Below, in pieces: positions 10,736 to 21,071 of a stretch of 64,000 nucleotides of DNA. A program made the position numbers and the translations under genes. Each line of letters starts with the position of its first letter. The first letter of the stretch is position 1. Source of the DNA: Cycas panzhihuaensis (Eukaryota; Cycadophyta); the NCBI GenBank assembly GCA_023213395.1, contig CM041465.1, forward strand, positions 17,546,001 to 17,610,000, in the 5' to 3' direction. The notes below the pieces were generated by a model, which saw only the letters and a program-made list of their open reading frames with translations, had not been told where the DNA came from and did not search any database.

Positions 10736-11202
10736 CCCAAGCACCCAAGTTCTGGATTGTCCCACCTTCCACGTCGCGATCTGTTTGCACCTCTGAAAGT
10801 TGGTCACTAATGATGCTAAACTATGGTGACTACTAGGTTTGTTTTCTTTACTCTATCCTTTGTACCACTCTTGGTATATAATCCCCATTGTTTTGACTCT
10901 CTCATGTATATAACATCTTATTCATAATATCTATTTGATCATGTTCATGATTATCACCACTATTTATCTTACGCTCATGCAATAAGGGCATCCCCCTCAT
11001 CCATTTTCACTTCTAGTCAACTCTAGAGTGATGCATACATAGACCCCATGCTGCCACTCTCTCATCTCCCTATCCACATGTCCCACCATGACACTTGCCA
11101 TTACCCTTGGTTGATAACATTGTTATATTTATTATATATTGCTAAGCTTTTGTTGCTAGCATTCGTTGTCATATTATGCTTCTGATCAGTGAGGCTCTAC
11201 TA
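10736..11202 (+). other. T1 3' untranslated region
   Basis: Non-coding, AT-richer stretch between second RNase H and PPT. It aligns with the reverse complement of T2 at 20,810-21,066 plus 23,845-24,050, which proves that the solo LTR at 21072-23839 is an insertion in T2. Confidence 0.6.
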
Positions 11203-11214
11203 CCAAGGGGGCAG
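11203..11214 (+). promoter_or_regulatory. T1 polypurine tract (plus-strand primer)
   Basis: CCAAGGGGGCAG immediately precedes the LTR start TGTTTCCTGG. T2 has CCAAGGGGGTAG at the same place on the minus strand (20798-20809), with the same upstream GGCTCTA context. Confidence 0.75.
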
Positions 11215-13126
11215 TGTTTCCTGGCTACTAGGAATGGACATAGGTGAGTTGACTTAAGAAAGTACAAGTATGCTTCTATCCCTACCCTTGTTAGTTTTAG
11301 AAAAGATAGGTAGAGGCACTTCACCTACGTCGCATGATGATTAACTCACTGGATGACCACTATAAATCCATTGCTTGACCACACTTCATCTCAACACTTG
11401 TTTAGCCTATGATGATTTAGGGATACATATCCCATGGCACTCCATAACCCTCCTATGTATCTCGATAATGTCCCCAAGTACCATTTGTCTTTCGCAACCC
11501 ACACTACATCACTCACTAATGCATCATGACCCCTAGCACCCTGCCTATGCCTGATTGTCACCTTACATTCACTCATTGTCTTCCTGGGGAACCTATTACC
11601 TTTGTTGCTTGCTCATTGTGGCCTCTTTAAATCCCACAACCCCTTTCTTACCACTTGGATATAGTACCATACCCCTTTGGGCCTTAGTTTCCCCCTCTTC
11701 TAGAGCTTCTGGGCCCCCCTTTCTCTCTTTTCTGCTTTGTTTCTGCCACATCGCATTAAACTTTGCAGTACCACTATAAACTTTATGGTACTACTAAGTT
11801 TACCACGGGGTGACTATCAACAACATTTTTTTAATTGCTCATGGTTAATTTTTCATTTATTATGAAATTACCATGTGGTAATGACTTACATCTAGCCCAA
11901 GTCGAACCCTAATCACTCAAATAAGCTAGGGTTGGGTTTAAAAACATAAAAAACACCCTGATTTGCTCTCCCTCTTACTCATTTTTCTACTAATTCCTCC
12001 AAAAATACCCTACAAATAGGACCAAGTATGTTACATCTACTTCTCAGCCAACTACTAGCCTCCTGCAACTCCAGACATGCAGTTGCATACCTGCAACGTG
12101 ATCAGCCAAGAGAAGATCATGCTCTAAATGATCCATCAAGTTCCAACTACCTTTCTTACTCTAATTTTCTTCCTACCTATTACACCTTTGGGGATTTTTC
12201 CTGTAAACTCCATAGGGCTTGCTCCTCCATTTAGTTTCATAGGTAGACCTGCTTCAGATCCTCCTATAATAGGTACCTCCTAGTCAGTCCTTACTTTCTT
12301 TCCTTTGAGCAACATAAATACTACTTGCTAATACTTTTTTGTAATAACTTTTTTCTTTCTTTCTATTGTAAATAGGAGGTAAACCCTCCTTTTTTTCTTA
12401 TCTTTTCCTTCCTTTAGATCCTTCCTAGTTTCTTCAAGGAGGTAGCAAGGGAGAGGTACCTACAGAGAGTGAAAGGAGCTAAAGGTAGGGTCTTGCACCC
12501 AATGAGCCTTCTCCTCAAGGGCAGGCCCCTTCCCTCCTCACCTCTCCCTTCTCCATACCTTCCTTGAGTTCCCAAAAGGCCATTGGAAGATAGATCATTG
12601 CTAGTAGTAGCGTAGGCAGGCCATTGCTACACTTGCAACCAGCCTAGTAGGTCCTACACGGGTGGATTTTTAGCCCCCACTCCATATTCTCTTGTCCCTT
12701 GGTTCTAAACTTTTGTGAAACTTGCAAAATTGCGTGTTCCAACTTCTACAACATTTGCAATATTTATTGCCATCATTGCTTGTATTCTTAGAAGCTAGTT
12801 TGTATTTGTTCCCCCCTTCATCCTAGTGCTTGGGGGTGGCATGGAGCACCTTTTATTTAAAGGGTTAGGCATTCTGAGGCTTACCACCCTTCCTATCTCT
12901 CTCTCCTCCATTTTCCTATATTGCATACCAAATAACGTACGAAGCATAAGGAGTGATATTGGCGTTGAATATATCCCTTTTAACTAAGATAGTTGCATCC
13001 TGTCACTTTCAATATTGCATATTTATCTCGCATATGTTTAGTGCCCCTTGGGTAAGGGAAAACCTTGTTTGGTTGTAGGTTTTTCTGTTGCACTTAGAGA
13101 AAAGGGGGACTTTGTCTCAGGTACAT

Positions 13127-13144
13127 CCCCCCCCCCCCCCCCCC
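13127..13144. repeat. Poly-C run (18 bases)
   Basis: Uninterrupted C run inside the T1 3' LTR, followed by A and four more C. Run length in an assembly is prone to error. Confidence 0.8.
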
Positions 13145-13674
13145 ACCCCTTCAATAGTTACTTTCTTTTACTTTAAAAGTTATAAAGTAGAGTTGTAATT
13201 GCCTTTATATTTCCTCACGCTATATTTCCCCTTTTCTATTTTGACTTCAGGGGAAGGTAAGGAAGCCTCCTCCTTCACTGACACTCCTCCTGTTGTGTCA
13301 TCCATGGTTAGGAGAAGGGCAAGGATCGTAAGCATGGTGAGGGTAGTGCTACTTTGGCTACCGCATCTTGGGTACGCTCCCCTTTTTCTAGGCTTCTTCT
13401 CCTTACTTTTTCCTCCCCTCTTTTGCATGTCATTTCAACAAAAAAGAAAGAAAAATATTGGTTTGGATCTCTTACACTTCACTTGCTTATTTTCTTTTCA
13501 AAGCTCATATAGTAGAGATTTAGGCATTTACATGCATGTGCCCCTCCCATTTCATTACATCGTCACTGAATAACCTTGCACTCTTTTGCATGAGCTTTGT
13601 GTCATATAGTTATCTGTTTGATCTCCCCTTCTTGCATCTAAAAAGATAAAGGAGAGTGAGGTTGCATGCATAAG

Positions 13675-13680
<6 letters not shown>

Positions 13681-13711
<31 letters not shown>
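13681..13711. repeat. (AG)n microsatellite in T1 LTR
   Basis: About 15 AG units. The T2 5' LTR has a shorter CT-rich run at the matching place (about 48,830-48,850 on the plus strand), so it is an LTR-borne microsatellite that has expanded here. Confidence 0.85.
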
Positions 13712-13715
<4 letters not shown>

Positions 13716-15321
13716 CATTACTTTTTTGCCTTTAAAAAAGTAATTTCTTTTAAACATAAGGATATAACATTGCCATATATAAAGGTAATTTCTTTACTGT
13801 ATACTAAACAAAGGTAACCTTTCTTGTTGATTCACCACTCCTAGGATCCTCCTTAGGTTTGGCACCTTCAGAGCCCCCCTCCTAAGGTCGTTTACTCTAT
13901 CTTTCTTATTTCTCTAAGCTAGACTTCCCTAGTCTAGTCTTTAGGTCAACATCTAGCTTGTGAAACTAGTCATCTTCTTAATAACTCACATTGTAAGCCA
14001 CCTTAGGCTTACATGTGTGTGTTCTTCCCCCTTTCCTATTAAAGGTCATCCCTCTCATAATTTCTTCATATGAGGAGCCATTCCCTTACCTCTTTCCTCT
14101 CTCCTTCAGCCATCCAAGGATGGGAGGGCCCCCTTTGAGGTTACTTGGGTAACTAATGAGATCCCCCATCTATCCACTACTTCAAATTGAGGAAGAGTTA
14201 CCTCAAAGGAGTTTGTGCACCATTTGCAAGTCCCAAACCTGCATTCTAATACATAGATGCCCTTTGTTGGTGATTTCTTTCACTTTTCATCATAGGTCCA
14301 TATCCACCTAAAACCATTAGTTGTTCAGCTTAATCTCGTTCAAGTTTAGTAACCCCCCTCAAAGGTGCAATTCCAGGCTAAGTGTGAGCATTAGAGGTAC
14401 TATAAATGCTATAATCAAGAGTGAGACCCTCTCCCAAGGGGATTTCCTAACCTGTAGAGAAGATATGATGTAGGAAACTTTGAGAAGTAGGGGTCTATCC
14501 TAGAGGATATCACCTTAGGAGTTAAAACTCTAGCCATTTACTCCTCTTCTCCTTCTTTACAATATCCAAAAATCCATCTAGCTATTAGCCAAGGAGGACC
14601 CAAGGGGTTTGAATATATAAACCAATGAGGAGAGGAAGGGTTTACCTTCCTTTAGCCACCAAAGAGAAATAAAGTATGTACTAAAACATATAATAAATAA
14701 TGGTGCTAAATAAAACAAACTTACTGGATGAGAAAATAGCATAAACATACCTATTTTTAATCACAAAACTAAGTTAAAACAAGTATTTCCTCATGAACCA
14801 TGCATGGAGAGCTGGGGATCCTATTTGTTAGGTGAAGAAGGGACTCTTTAGAAGGTAGAGAGAGAGAGAGAGACTTAAAGCTTTTGAATCCTACCACTAC
14901 CATTAAATTAAGCATAAGAGAGGAAGAACCTGCTAAGAGAGCTCTAGTTCAAACCTATATATTAGGGTTTTTACCCTTTCAGAAAAGAAGTTTGAGAAGA
15001 AGAATGAGAATAATGGAAAAGAGGCATTTTTTCTTTTGTTAGAGAGTAAAGAGAGACCAAATAAACTTAAATTTGGGTTTTTATGTCCTAATTAGAGTTT
15101 TCAAGTGATTAGGATTTGTTCTGGGTAGGAAGACATACTTTGCCATGTGTTAGTTTTGTAATAAATATGAAACTAGTCATTGCCTAATTACGGTAGTCAA
15201 TGGACTATCACCCCATAATAAACTTAATGATACCATAATTATTAACGCAGTATCGTGAATATTATCATGGTGCAAGCTAAACATAGATAAAATAAAAAAG
15301 AGCCTAATAGGTCTCTAAAAG

Positions 15322-15821
15322 TGAAGAGAAAATATAACCGAGAAGTAATGTGATAACAGAACTCTAAACCATGCAAAGAATAAATAACATAAACAAATCA
15401 AGCACTCAATAAAAAACACCAAGAGATGCAAGTCTAAGCATAGACCTTTTATTAATTTGAGCAACAACTAAAGAATTACAAAGATGAATGAACCCCAACT
15501 CTTCTCCTCGATTCATCCATGACCATATCATCATATGTTACATGTGACGTTACATAAGAATATATAGACACAATATTATAAGATATTGCCTTGTGGTTTT
15601 ACAATACAATGGGCATAACCCATGGGCCAACAAAAGACCCCCATAAGACACCTAAAATTTTTTTTCAAGGGCTCTTGCCCCCAAACCCTCACCTGGGATG
15701 CCACTGCCCCCCTAAAGCCCCCAACTACGAGCCCTACAACGGGGCCCTGAACCCCATAAAGGGGATTGGGTGTAATGCCTATACCCATGTAACACTTGCA
15801 AAGTGTTCAACATATCTAACA
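15322..15821 (-). mobile_element. Copia D 3' LTR (500 bp)
   Basis: Minus-strand LTR running TGTTAGATATG to CTCTTCA. It holds a G-rich block (about 15,645-15,765; GGGGTTCAGGG on the sense strand) that is mostly missing from the 5' LTR. It is followed on the minus strand's upstream side by the PPT. Confidence 0.9.
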
Positions 15822-15833
15822 ATCTCCCACTTG
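15822..15833 (-). promoter_or_regulatory. Copia D polypurine tract
   Basis: Sense strand CAAGTGGGAGAT directly before the LTR start TGTTAGATA, the classic plant copia PPT. Confidence 0.85.
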
Positions 15834-15839
15834 TTGAAC

Positions 15840-17345
15840 ACTTTACAAGAAAACTTGCATACACAACTAGTGGATGCCAAAATCACAAACACCCATTATA
15901 ATTCTACACCATCTGAATTTTTATGTGCTAATAGTCTTAGTCAATGAGTCTATAGCATTCTCTTGTGTAGTAATCTTCTACAAGTCCACATTGTGATCTT
16001 GAACCATTTCCCTAATAAAATGGAATTACACATCAATATGCTTCGACTAAGCATAAAAAATGGGATTCTTTGCTAGGCAAATTACACTTTGACTATCACA
16101 ATCTATCCTCACAACATCCTGCTTAAAGCTAATATCTATGTATAATATCTGTAACCAAATTGCTTCCTTGCACATATTAGTAGCTGCCATATACTCTACT
16201 TATATGCTAGAAACTTCCACAACTTACTGCCCTTTACTCATCCAACTAACTGCACCATCACAAAGGGTAAAAACATACCCACTTGTAGATCTTCTGTTGT
16301 TAAGATCTCTAGCCTAATCAGCATCAACAAAACCTCTCAGGTTCATTGTTCTACTCTCCATGAGATCTCCTTAATAGAAATTTCCATGGTCTGATGTACC
16401 TTGCAGATACAAAAAAATCCTTTTTACATCCACCCAATACTCCTTGCCTAGGTTTGACATATACGTGCTAACTACTCCCACTATATGGGCAATGTCTAGT
16501 TGAGTGTAAACCATTGCATACATCAGGATACCAACAACATTAGCATAAGGGATAAATGCCATGTCTTCAACTTCTTAGTGAGCCTTTGGGTATTATTTAG
16601 TTGATAATTTTAAACTAACAGGAAGAGGAATATTAACTGCTTTACTATCCTACAACTTAAACCATTGCAATATTGTCTCAATGCATTATCTTTGGCTAAG
16701 CTAATTCTTCTTATTTCTCATATCCCTTTTAATCTCAATGCCCAAAATAAAATGTGTAGCACCAAGACCCTTCATCTCAAAGTAAGATGCCAGTTGGTCT
16801 TTTATAAGTTAGTTAATTTATTTATTGTTATCAACTAGAAGTATGTCATCAACATATAAAGCCAGAATAACAAAATGATCACCAACTTGCTTATAATAAA
16901 TACAATGATCTACTTTGCTATGCATAAGGCCATCTGCCAACATATATAAATCAAACTTTTAATACCACATCCTTGGTGATTGTTTTAAGCTATGTAATGA
17001 CTTCTTCAACCTACATATCATATTCTCCTTCTCTATAAATTCAAATACTTTAGGCTATAACATATAAATTTCTTTCTTGAGGTCACAGTGGAGAAATGTA
17101 GTCTTCACATCCATTTGATCCACCTGAAGGTTATAGGTAGCTACTACAGCCAACAAAAATCTAATTGAAGCAACTTTTGCAATAGGAGAAAATACCTCAT
17201 CAAAATCTATTCCCTTGACCTGGGAATAGCCCTTTGCTACCAAGCGAGCCTTGTACTTTTCCACAGTACCATCTACTCAGAACTTCTTCTTAAAGATCCA
17301 TTTATTATCAATAGGTTTTCTGCCATAAGGTAGATCCACTAAATC
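15840..17345 (-). pseudogene. Copia D reverse transcriptase and RNase H (broken)
   Basis: RT begins around 17,290 with [19 protein letters not shown] and continues with [20 protein letters not shown] (17,055-17,264); the polymerase box YVDDILL is at about 16,866-16,834, intact. The connection and RNase H part includes ANVVGILMYAMVYTQLDIAH and MSNLGKEYWVDVKRI (16,371-16,562), with further decayed RNase H down to the PPT. Several stops and shifts. Confidence 0.88.
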
Positions 17346-17639
17346 CCACATATTATTTTTTTCCAAGGCTATCATTTCTTCCTGCATGGCCTTCATCCAG
17401 TGTTGTCTCTCTTTTAACTCTAGAGCCTCTCAAATAATACCTGGATCACCATCTATAGCAGATAAAACAAAAGAGGAGTGACAGGAGTCTTGAGGAATAT
17501 ACCTATTAGGCTATCTTCCCTCACAAGTTGATCTCCTTAAGATGTGGGGTTCTTAAGGTTGAGCTACCTCTATAGTTAGTTCTTCCTCTCTAACTGACTC
17601 ATATTCTAATGTAGAATCTTCATCCCTTACTTTAAATTA

Positions 17640-18730
17640 TATCTTCTTAGAGTGTTCCTCCTTTGGTTCTTCATCCTACTTTAGAGACTTGAACTCCTCT
17701 CTAAAGACAACATCATAGCTATACACAACCTTTTATGTTTCAAGGTTATAAAGCTTATATCCACCATCACCATAGCCAATGAAAATAATCTTTTGTGGTT
17801 TGAAATAAAGCTTAGTCCTTTGCTATTTAGGAACATGCACAAAATCTTCACAACCAAAAACTCTAAGATGACCAAAAGATGGTTTCTTACTAGACCATAC
17901 TTCTTCAAGTGTTTTATATACAAACGTAGTTGTCAATGATCTATTTATTAGGTAGCTTGCAGTCATCATGGCCTTTGCCCAAAATTTCTTCTTTAATTTA
18001 ACAGCACTGAGCATACTCCTTGATCTCTTTAGCAAGGTCCTATTCATCCTTTCAATAACTTTATTCTACTATGGAGTATAGAGAATTGTCTTTTGCCTTG
18101 CTATCCCACACTACTTACAGAACTGCTCTAATTCCTCTAATCAAAACTCATCTCCATTATCAATCCTTGATACCTTAATCTGCTTATCACTCTCATTCTC
18201 AATCAAGGCCTTGAATTCTTTGAATTTACTAAAGAGTTTAGATTTACCTTGAGAAAATGTGACCATGTCTTTCTCAAGAAATCATCTATGAATGAGATAA
18301 AGTATTTGGACCCACCCAATGAGGGTATATTAATAGGTCTAAAAATATCACTATGCACTAATTGCAGAATACCCTTTACTCTCCTTGAGCTTGGAGGAAA
18401 ACTAACCTGATTCTATTTGCCATACACACAATTCTTACAGAAATCAAAATCAAATGAGCCATTAATTCCAAAGATGTCTTCTACCATAACTTTGGAGAAT
18501 AAATTATGGAGGCCTTTCTCTCCAATATGGCCCATTCTCTGATGCCACAACATAGTTTTACTAACAAGTGATATTTGAGTCTCATCTTCTTTATTACTAC
18601 TTTGTATAATAGTTGGACTGTAACTTCTAACATACATTGTACTTACATCAGCTTGTATAGTGTTCCAAATTGGACCCCTCTTACTAATACCAATTCTTCT
18701 CAAACTATTTTGCAACTATCTTTATTGAAG
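17640..18730 (-). pseudogene. Copia D integrase (broken)
   Basis: The pre-integrase and zinc-binding segment reads LWHQRMGHIGEKGL and DFCKNCVYGK (18,413-18,560), i.e. the His-His-Cys-Cys motif. The core and its end follow at 18,410-17,690, with RTLLKRSRSMLSAVKLKKKF and FGHLRVFGCEDFVHVPK near 18,047-17,823, typical of the plant copia integrase C-terminal region. Interrupted by stops. Confidence 0.85.
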
Positions 18731-18899
18731 ATCACTTCTATTCCTACATCATCCAATTGACTGATAGACAATAGACTCATAGCCAAACCAGGAATATGAC
18801 TCACATCAGGAATAGTTTTAATCCTTCCATCCCCAAATTGAACCTTTACCTTTCCACAACCCATAATTTTATATGGGTAATGATCCCCAAGAAATATCT

Positions 18900-19862
18900 C
18901 GCCTCCATCAATCCTTTTATATTCACAAAACTAGTCTCTATGGGGAGTAACATGAAGTAAAACACCAGAGTTAATTAACCAAGACTCAACATTTGATAAC
19001 TTACCTAAGGTTGACAAATAAACATCACCATTAGGTTCATCAGAGGTTTTTGTTACCATGGAAGAATTAACTTTAGGTAACTTTCCCTTGTCTACCTTGA
19101 CTCGACACTAGCTCTTCATATGGCCAGCCTTCCCACATCTCTACCATACTAAAGGTCCTCTACCTAGAGATTTAGATTTTCCTCTAGATTTTGGCTATAT
19201 GTTCTTAGGCCTTTATTTGTCGTGATCCAATGTTCGAACTCTCACTGATAATGCTTCTTTCGAATAATCCTCAGAAGATTTTTACCTTGTCTCTTCTGAT
19301 AGCAGAGTAGTAACAACATCATCAAATTTTAGGGTGGTAGCAGTTGTTCTAGTAATCATCATCACAAGATTATCCTAGGAATCAGGAAGCAAACATAATA
19401 GGTAATACACTTGTCTTCTTTAGACATTGTTACCCCAATTGAAACAAGTTGGATCATCATGGTGTTAAATGCAATGAGATGATATGCAACTACATTGCCA
19501 TCACTTATCCTAAGTGAATATAAATTTTTCCAAAGAAATAACTTATTAACCAAGGACTTTATTTGATATAGAGCCTCTAATTTTCTCCATAGATCTCTGG
19601 CCATAGACTCTGTGGAAACATTTAACAACACCATGTCTAAAAGGCATAACCTTATCGAACTGGTTGCCTTTCGATCAAGCTTCTTCCAGTCTTCATTACC
19701 CATAGTCACAGGCTTTGCTCCTACTACAACGATCCATTGATCCTTCTCAACAAGGATATCTTCCATCTTTAGCTTCCATAGCTTAAAGTTCTGGCCATTA
19801 AACTTTTTAATCTCCATCTTTGTAGTTCTTATCATGATCTTTACACTCAAGTTCACCGCACT
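18900..19862 (-). pseudogene. Copia D gag and protease (broken)
   Basis: Gag starts near 19,856 (KMEIKKFNGQNFKLWKLKME, a standard copia gag opening). A degenerate zinc knuckle (RCGKAGHMKS-C) lies near 19,150-19,095. The protease active site near 18,990-18,940 reads LINSGVLLHVT where INSG replaces DSG, i.e. catalytic Asp to Asn, consistent with a G-to-A change. An open stretch of 165 codons remains at the gag start. Confidence 0.82.
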
Positions 19863-19906
19863 AGGCTCCCACTTACCAAATGGCTTTCCACAAAACTAAA
19901 ACCCAT

Positions 19907-19919
19907 AACTCTGATACCA
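19907..19919 (-). promoter_or_regulatory. Copia D primer binding site (tRNA-iMet type)
   Basis: Sense strand TGGTATCAGAGTT two bases from the 5' LTR end; matches the initiator Met tRNA 3' end used by most plant copias. Confidence 0.85.
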
Positions 19920-19921
19920 AA

Positions 19922-20308
19922 TAAAGAGAAAATATAACCAAGAGGCAATGTGATAATAGAACCCTAAACCATGTAAAGAACAAATAACATAAACAAATCA
20001 AGCACTCAACAAAGAGCACTAGGAGATTCAGGTCTAAGTAAAGACCTTTTATTAATTTGAGCAATAGCTAAAGAATTATAAAGATGAATGAACCCTAACT
20101 CTTCTCCCAGACTCATCTACGACTATATCATCATATGTTACATGTGTCATTACATAAGAATATATAGACATAACATTATAAGATACTACCTTATGGTTTT
20201 ATAATACAATGGGCATAAACCATGGGCTAATAAAAGACACCTAAAAAGGGGCTCGGGTGTAATGCCTATACCCATGTAACACTTATAAAGTGTTCAACAT
20301 ATCTAACA
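19922..20308 (-). mobile_element. Copia D 5' LTR (387 bp)
   Basis: Same sequence type as 15322-15821 but lacking about 113 bp of the G-rich block. Its inner terminus reads TA where CA is expected on the sense strand. Confidence 0.9.
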
Positions 20309-20797
20309 AAAAGATGAGTCCCAGGGTGTAATGACAAGGTTTGCTAGGCTAGTGAGGGTTTTAAAGGACCTATAGGCAACAACGGGGCCTCCTAAATATG
20401 TAAAAGGGTGTAAAATAGGCCCCAATGAGAGATGTAAAAACATACAAAAGGATAATTGAGCTAAAATAATACCTTAGAGATCATGTATGATGCTAAACAT
20501 GAGAAAAAGATAGGTTATATAGGCTCATAAGTACCCAAGAGTGCTAGGAAGATGTCACAAGGAGTTGTGTGGTGTTATAGGACCATGGTCCTAAGTCATC
20601 GTAGTCTAGATCATAGTCACATGCACAAAATAGGCAAGCAAACCAAGCATCAAAACTATATGTATAACAATGTCACACCAAATATAACCATAAAATATCT
20701 TACCATGTCATGAAATAAATGGGAAGAAGGGGTAGAGATGTATACCTATGCCTACCTAAAAGGTGCTATCATATATATTCTCATTAGCTAGGAAACC

Positions 20798-20809
20798 CTA
20801 CCCCCTTGG
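20798..20809 (-). promoter_or_regulatory. T2 polypurine tract
   Basis: Sense strand CCAAGGGGGTAG abutting the LTR start; preceded by AGGCTCTATTG as in T1 (GAGGCTCTACTA). Confidence 0.75.
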
Positions 20810-21071
20810 CAATAGAGCCTTATCACTCATGAGCATTTGGTAATGGCAAATGCTATCAATATAAAGGAATTAGCATCATCTACTAATATAAGTATGTCAT
20901 CATCCAAGGGGAGTGGTGAGTGTCATGGAAGATCGCATGGACAAGGAAAGAAATGGAGTGGCATGGGGGCTACCTATACGTTACCTAAGGGTGTAGTATA
21001 AAAGAATAAGAGGATGGGGGGTTGTCCCTAGCACCCCTATGTATAATAAGAGTGTTATACAAGTTTGTGAG

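Larger units (their letters stand above)
1808..14375 (+). mobile_element. T1: Tat-like Ty3/gypsy retrotransposon, 5'-truncated, nested in T2
   Basis: In order it carries the gag end, protease, reverse transcriptase, RNase H, integrase, a 4 kb extension with an antisense ORF and a second RNase H, a polypurine tract and a 3' LTR. The gag start and 5' LTR are beyond the left window edge, past LTR M1. Its 3' LTR ends at 14375 inside the 3' LTR of T2: bases from 14376 (GGCTAAGTG) continue the alignment with T2's 5' LTR at about 50,053 (GGCTATGTG). The internal part present is 9.4 kb; adding the missing gag, measured on T2, gives about 11.7 kb. All ORFs are broken by stops and frameshifts, so it cannot supply its own proteins. 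Confidence 0.9.
11215..14375 (+). mobile_element. T1 3' LTR (3161 bp)
   Basis: Starts TGTTTCCTGGCTAC after the PPT and ends GTGCAATTCCA. Both ends are set by comparison with the solo LTR (ends GCACATCTA) and the T2 5' LTR (ends GCATACTTCCA). It contains a degenerate GGTACC cluster near 11,761-11,815, an AACCCTAA telo-box-like motif at about 11,906 and the TATA region near 11,940, then a long R/U5-like part with a C run and an AG microsatellite. Reading right, it converges on the T2 3' LTR, which reads left. Confidence 0.85.
15322..20308 (-). mobile_element. Copia D: complete but defective Ty1/copia element (4987 bp)
   Basis: Bounded by LTRs and by the 5-bp duplication AAAAG (15317-15321 and 20309-20313). 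The minus strand carries PBS, gag, protease, integrase, RT, RNase H and PPT in copia order. The unoccupied site with a single AAAAG survives in T2's other LTR at 50974-50978. The domain types are close to A/C/E (Tork/TNT-like), but its LTRs and gag are distinct. Stops and frameshifts are present throughout. Confidence 0.93.
14376..20797 (-). mobile_element. T2 3' LTR, split by copia D and cut by T1
   Basis: Pieces 14376-15316 and 20314-20797 join across the AAAAG site to give about 1430 bp matching T2's 5' LTR from 51466 to about 50,053. The LTR start is GGTTTCCTAGC (TGTTTCC in relatives) at 20797, right after the PPT. The remaining 3' part is displaced to the left by T1. A short AG run lies at about 14,857-14,872. 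The other LTR of the same element keeps the unoccupied AAAAG target (50974-50978). Confidence 0.87.

Noticed and set aside
13199-13573. 124-codon open frame in the T1 LTR
   Set aside because: Located in the LTR, low-complexity, Phe/Leu/Ser-rich, and not kept in the other LTR copies.
1808-14375. Caulimovirus-like endogenous viral sequence
   Set aside because: Integrase, LTRs, PPT and target duplications are present, and no movement or coat protein motif is seen.
15645-15765. GC-rich block in D's LTR as a CpG island or host promoter
   Set aside because: It is a copia LTR block also found in A and C LTRs.
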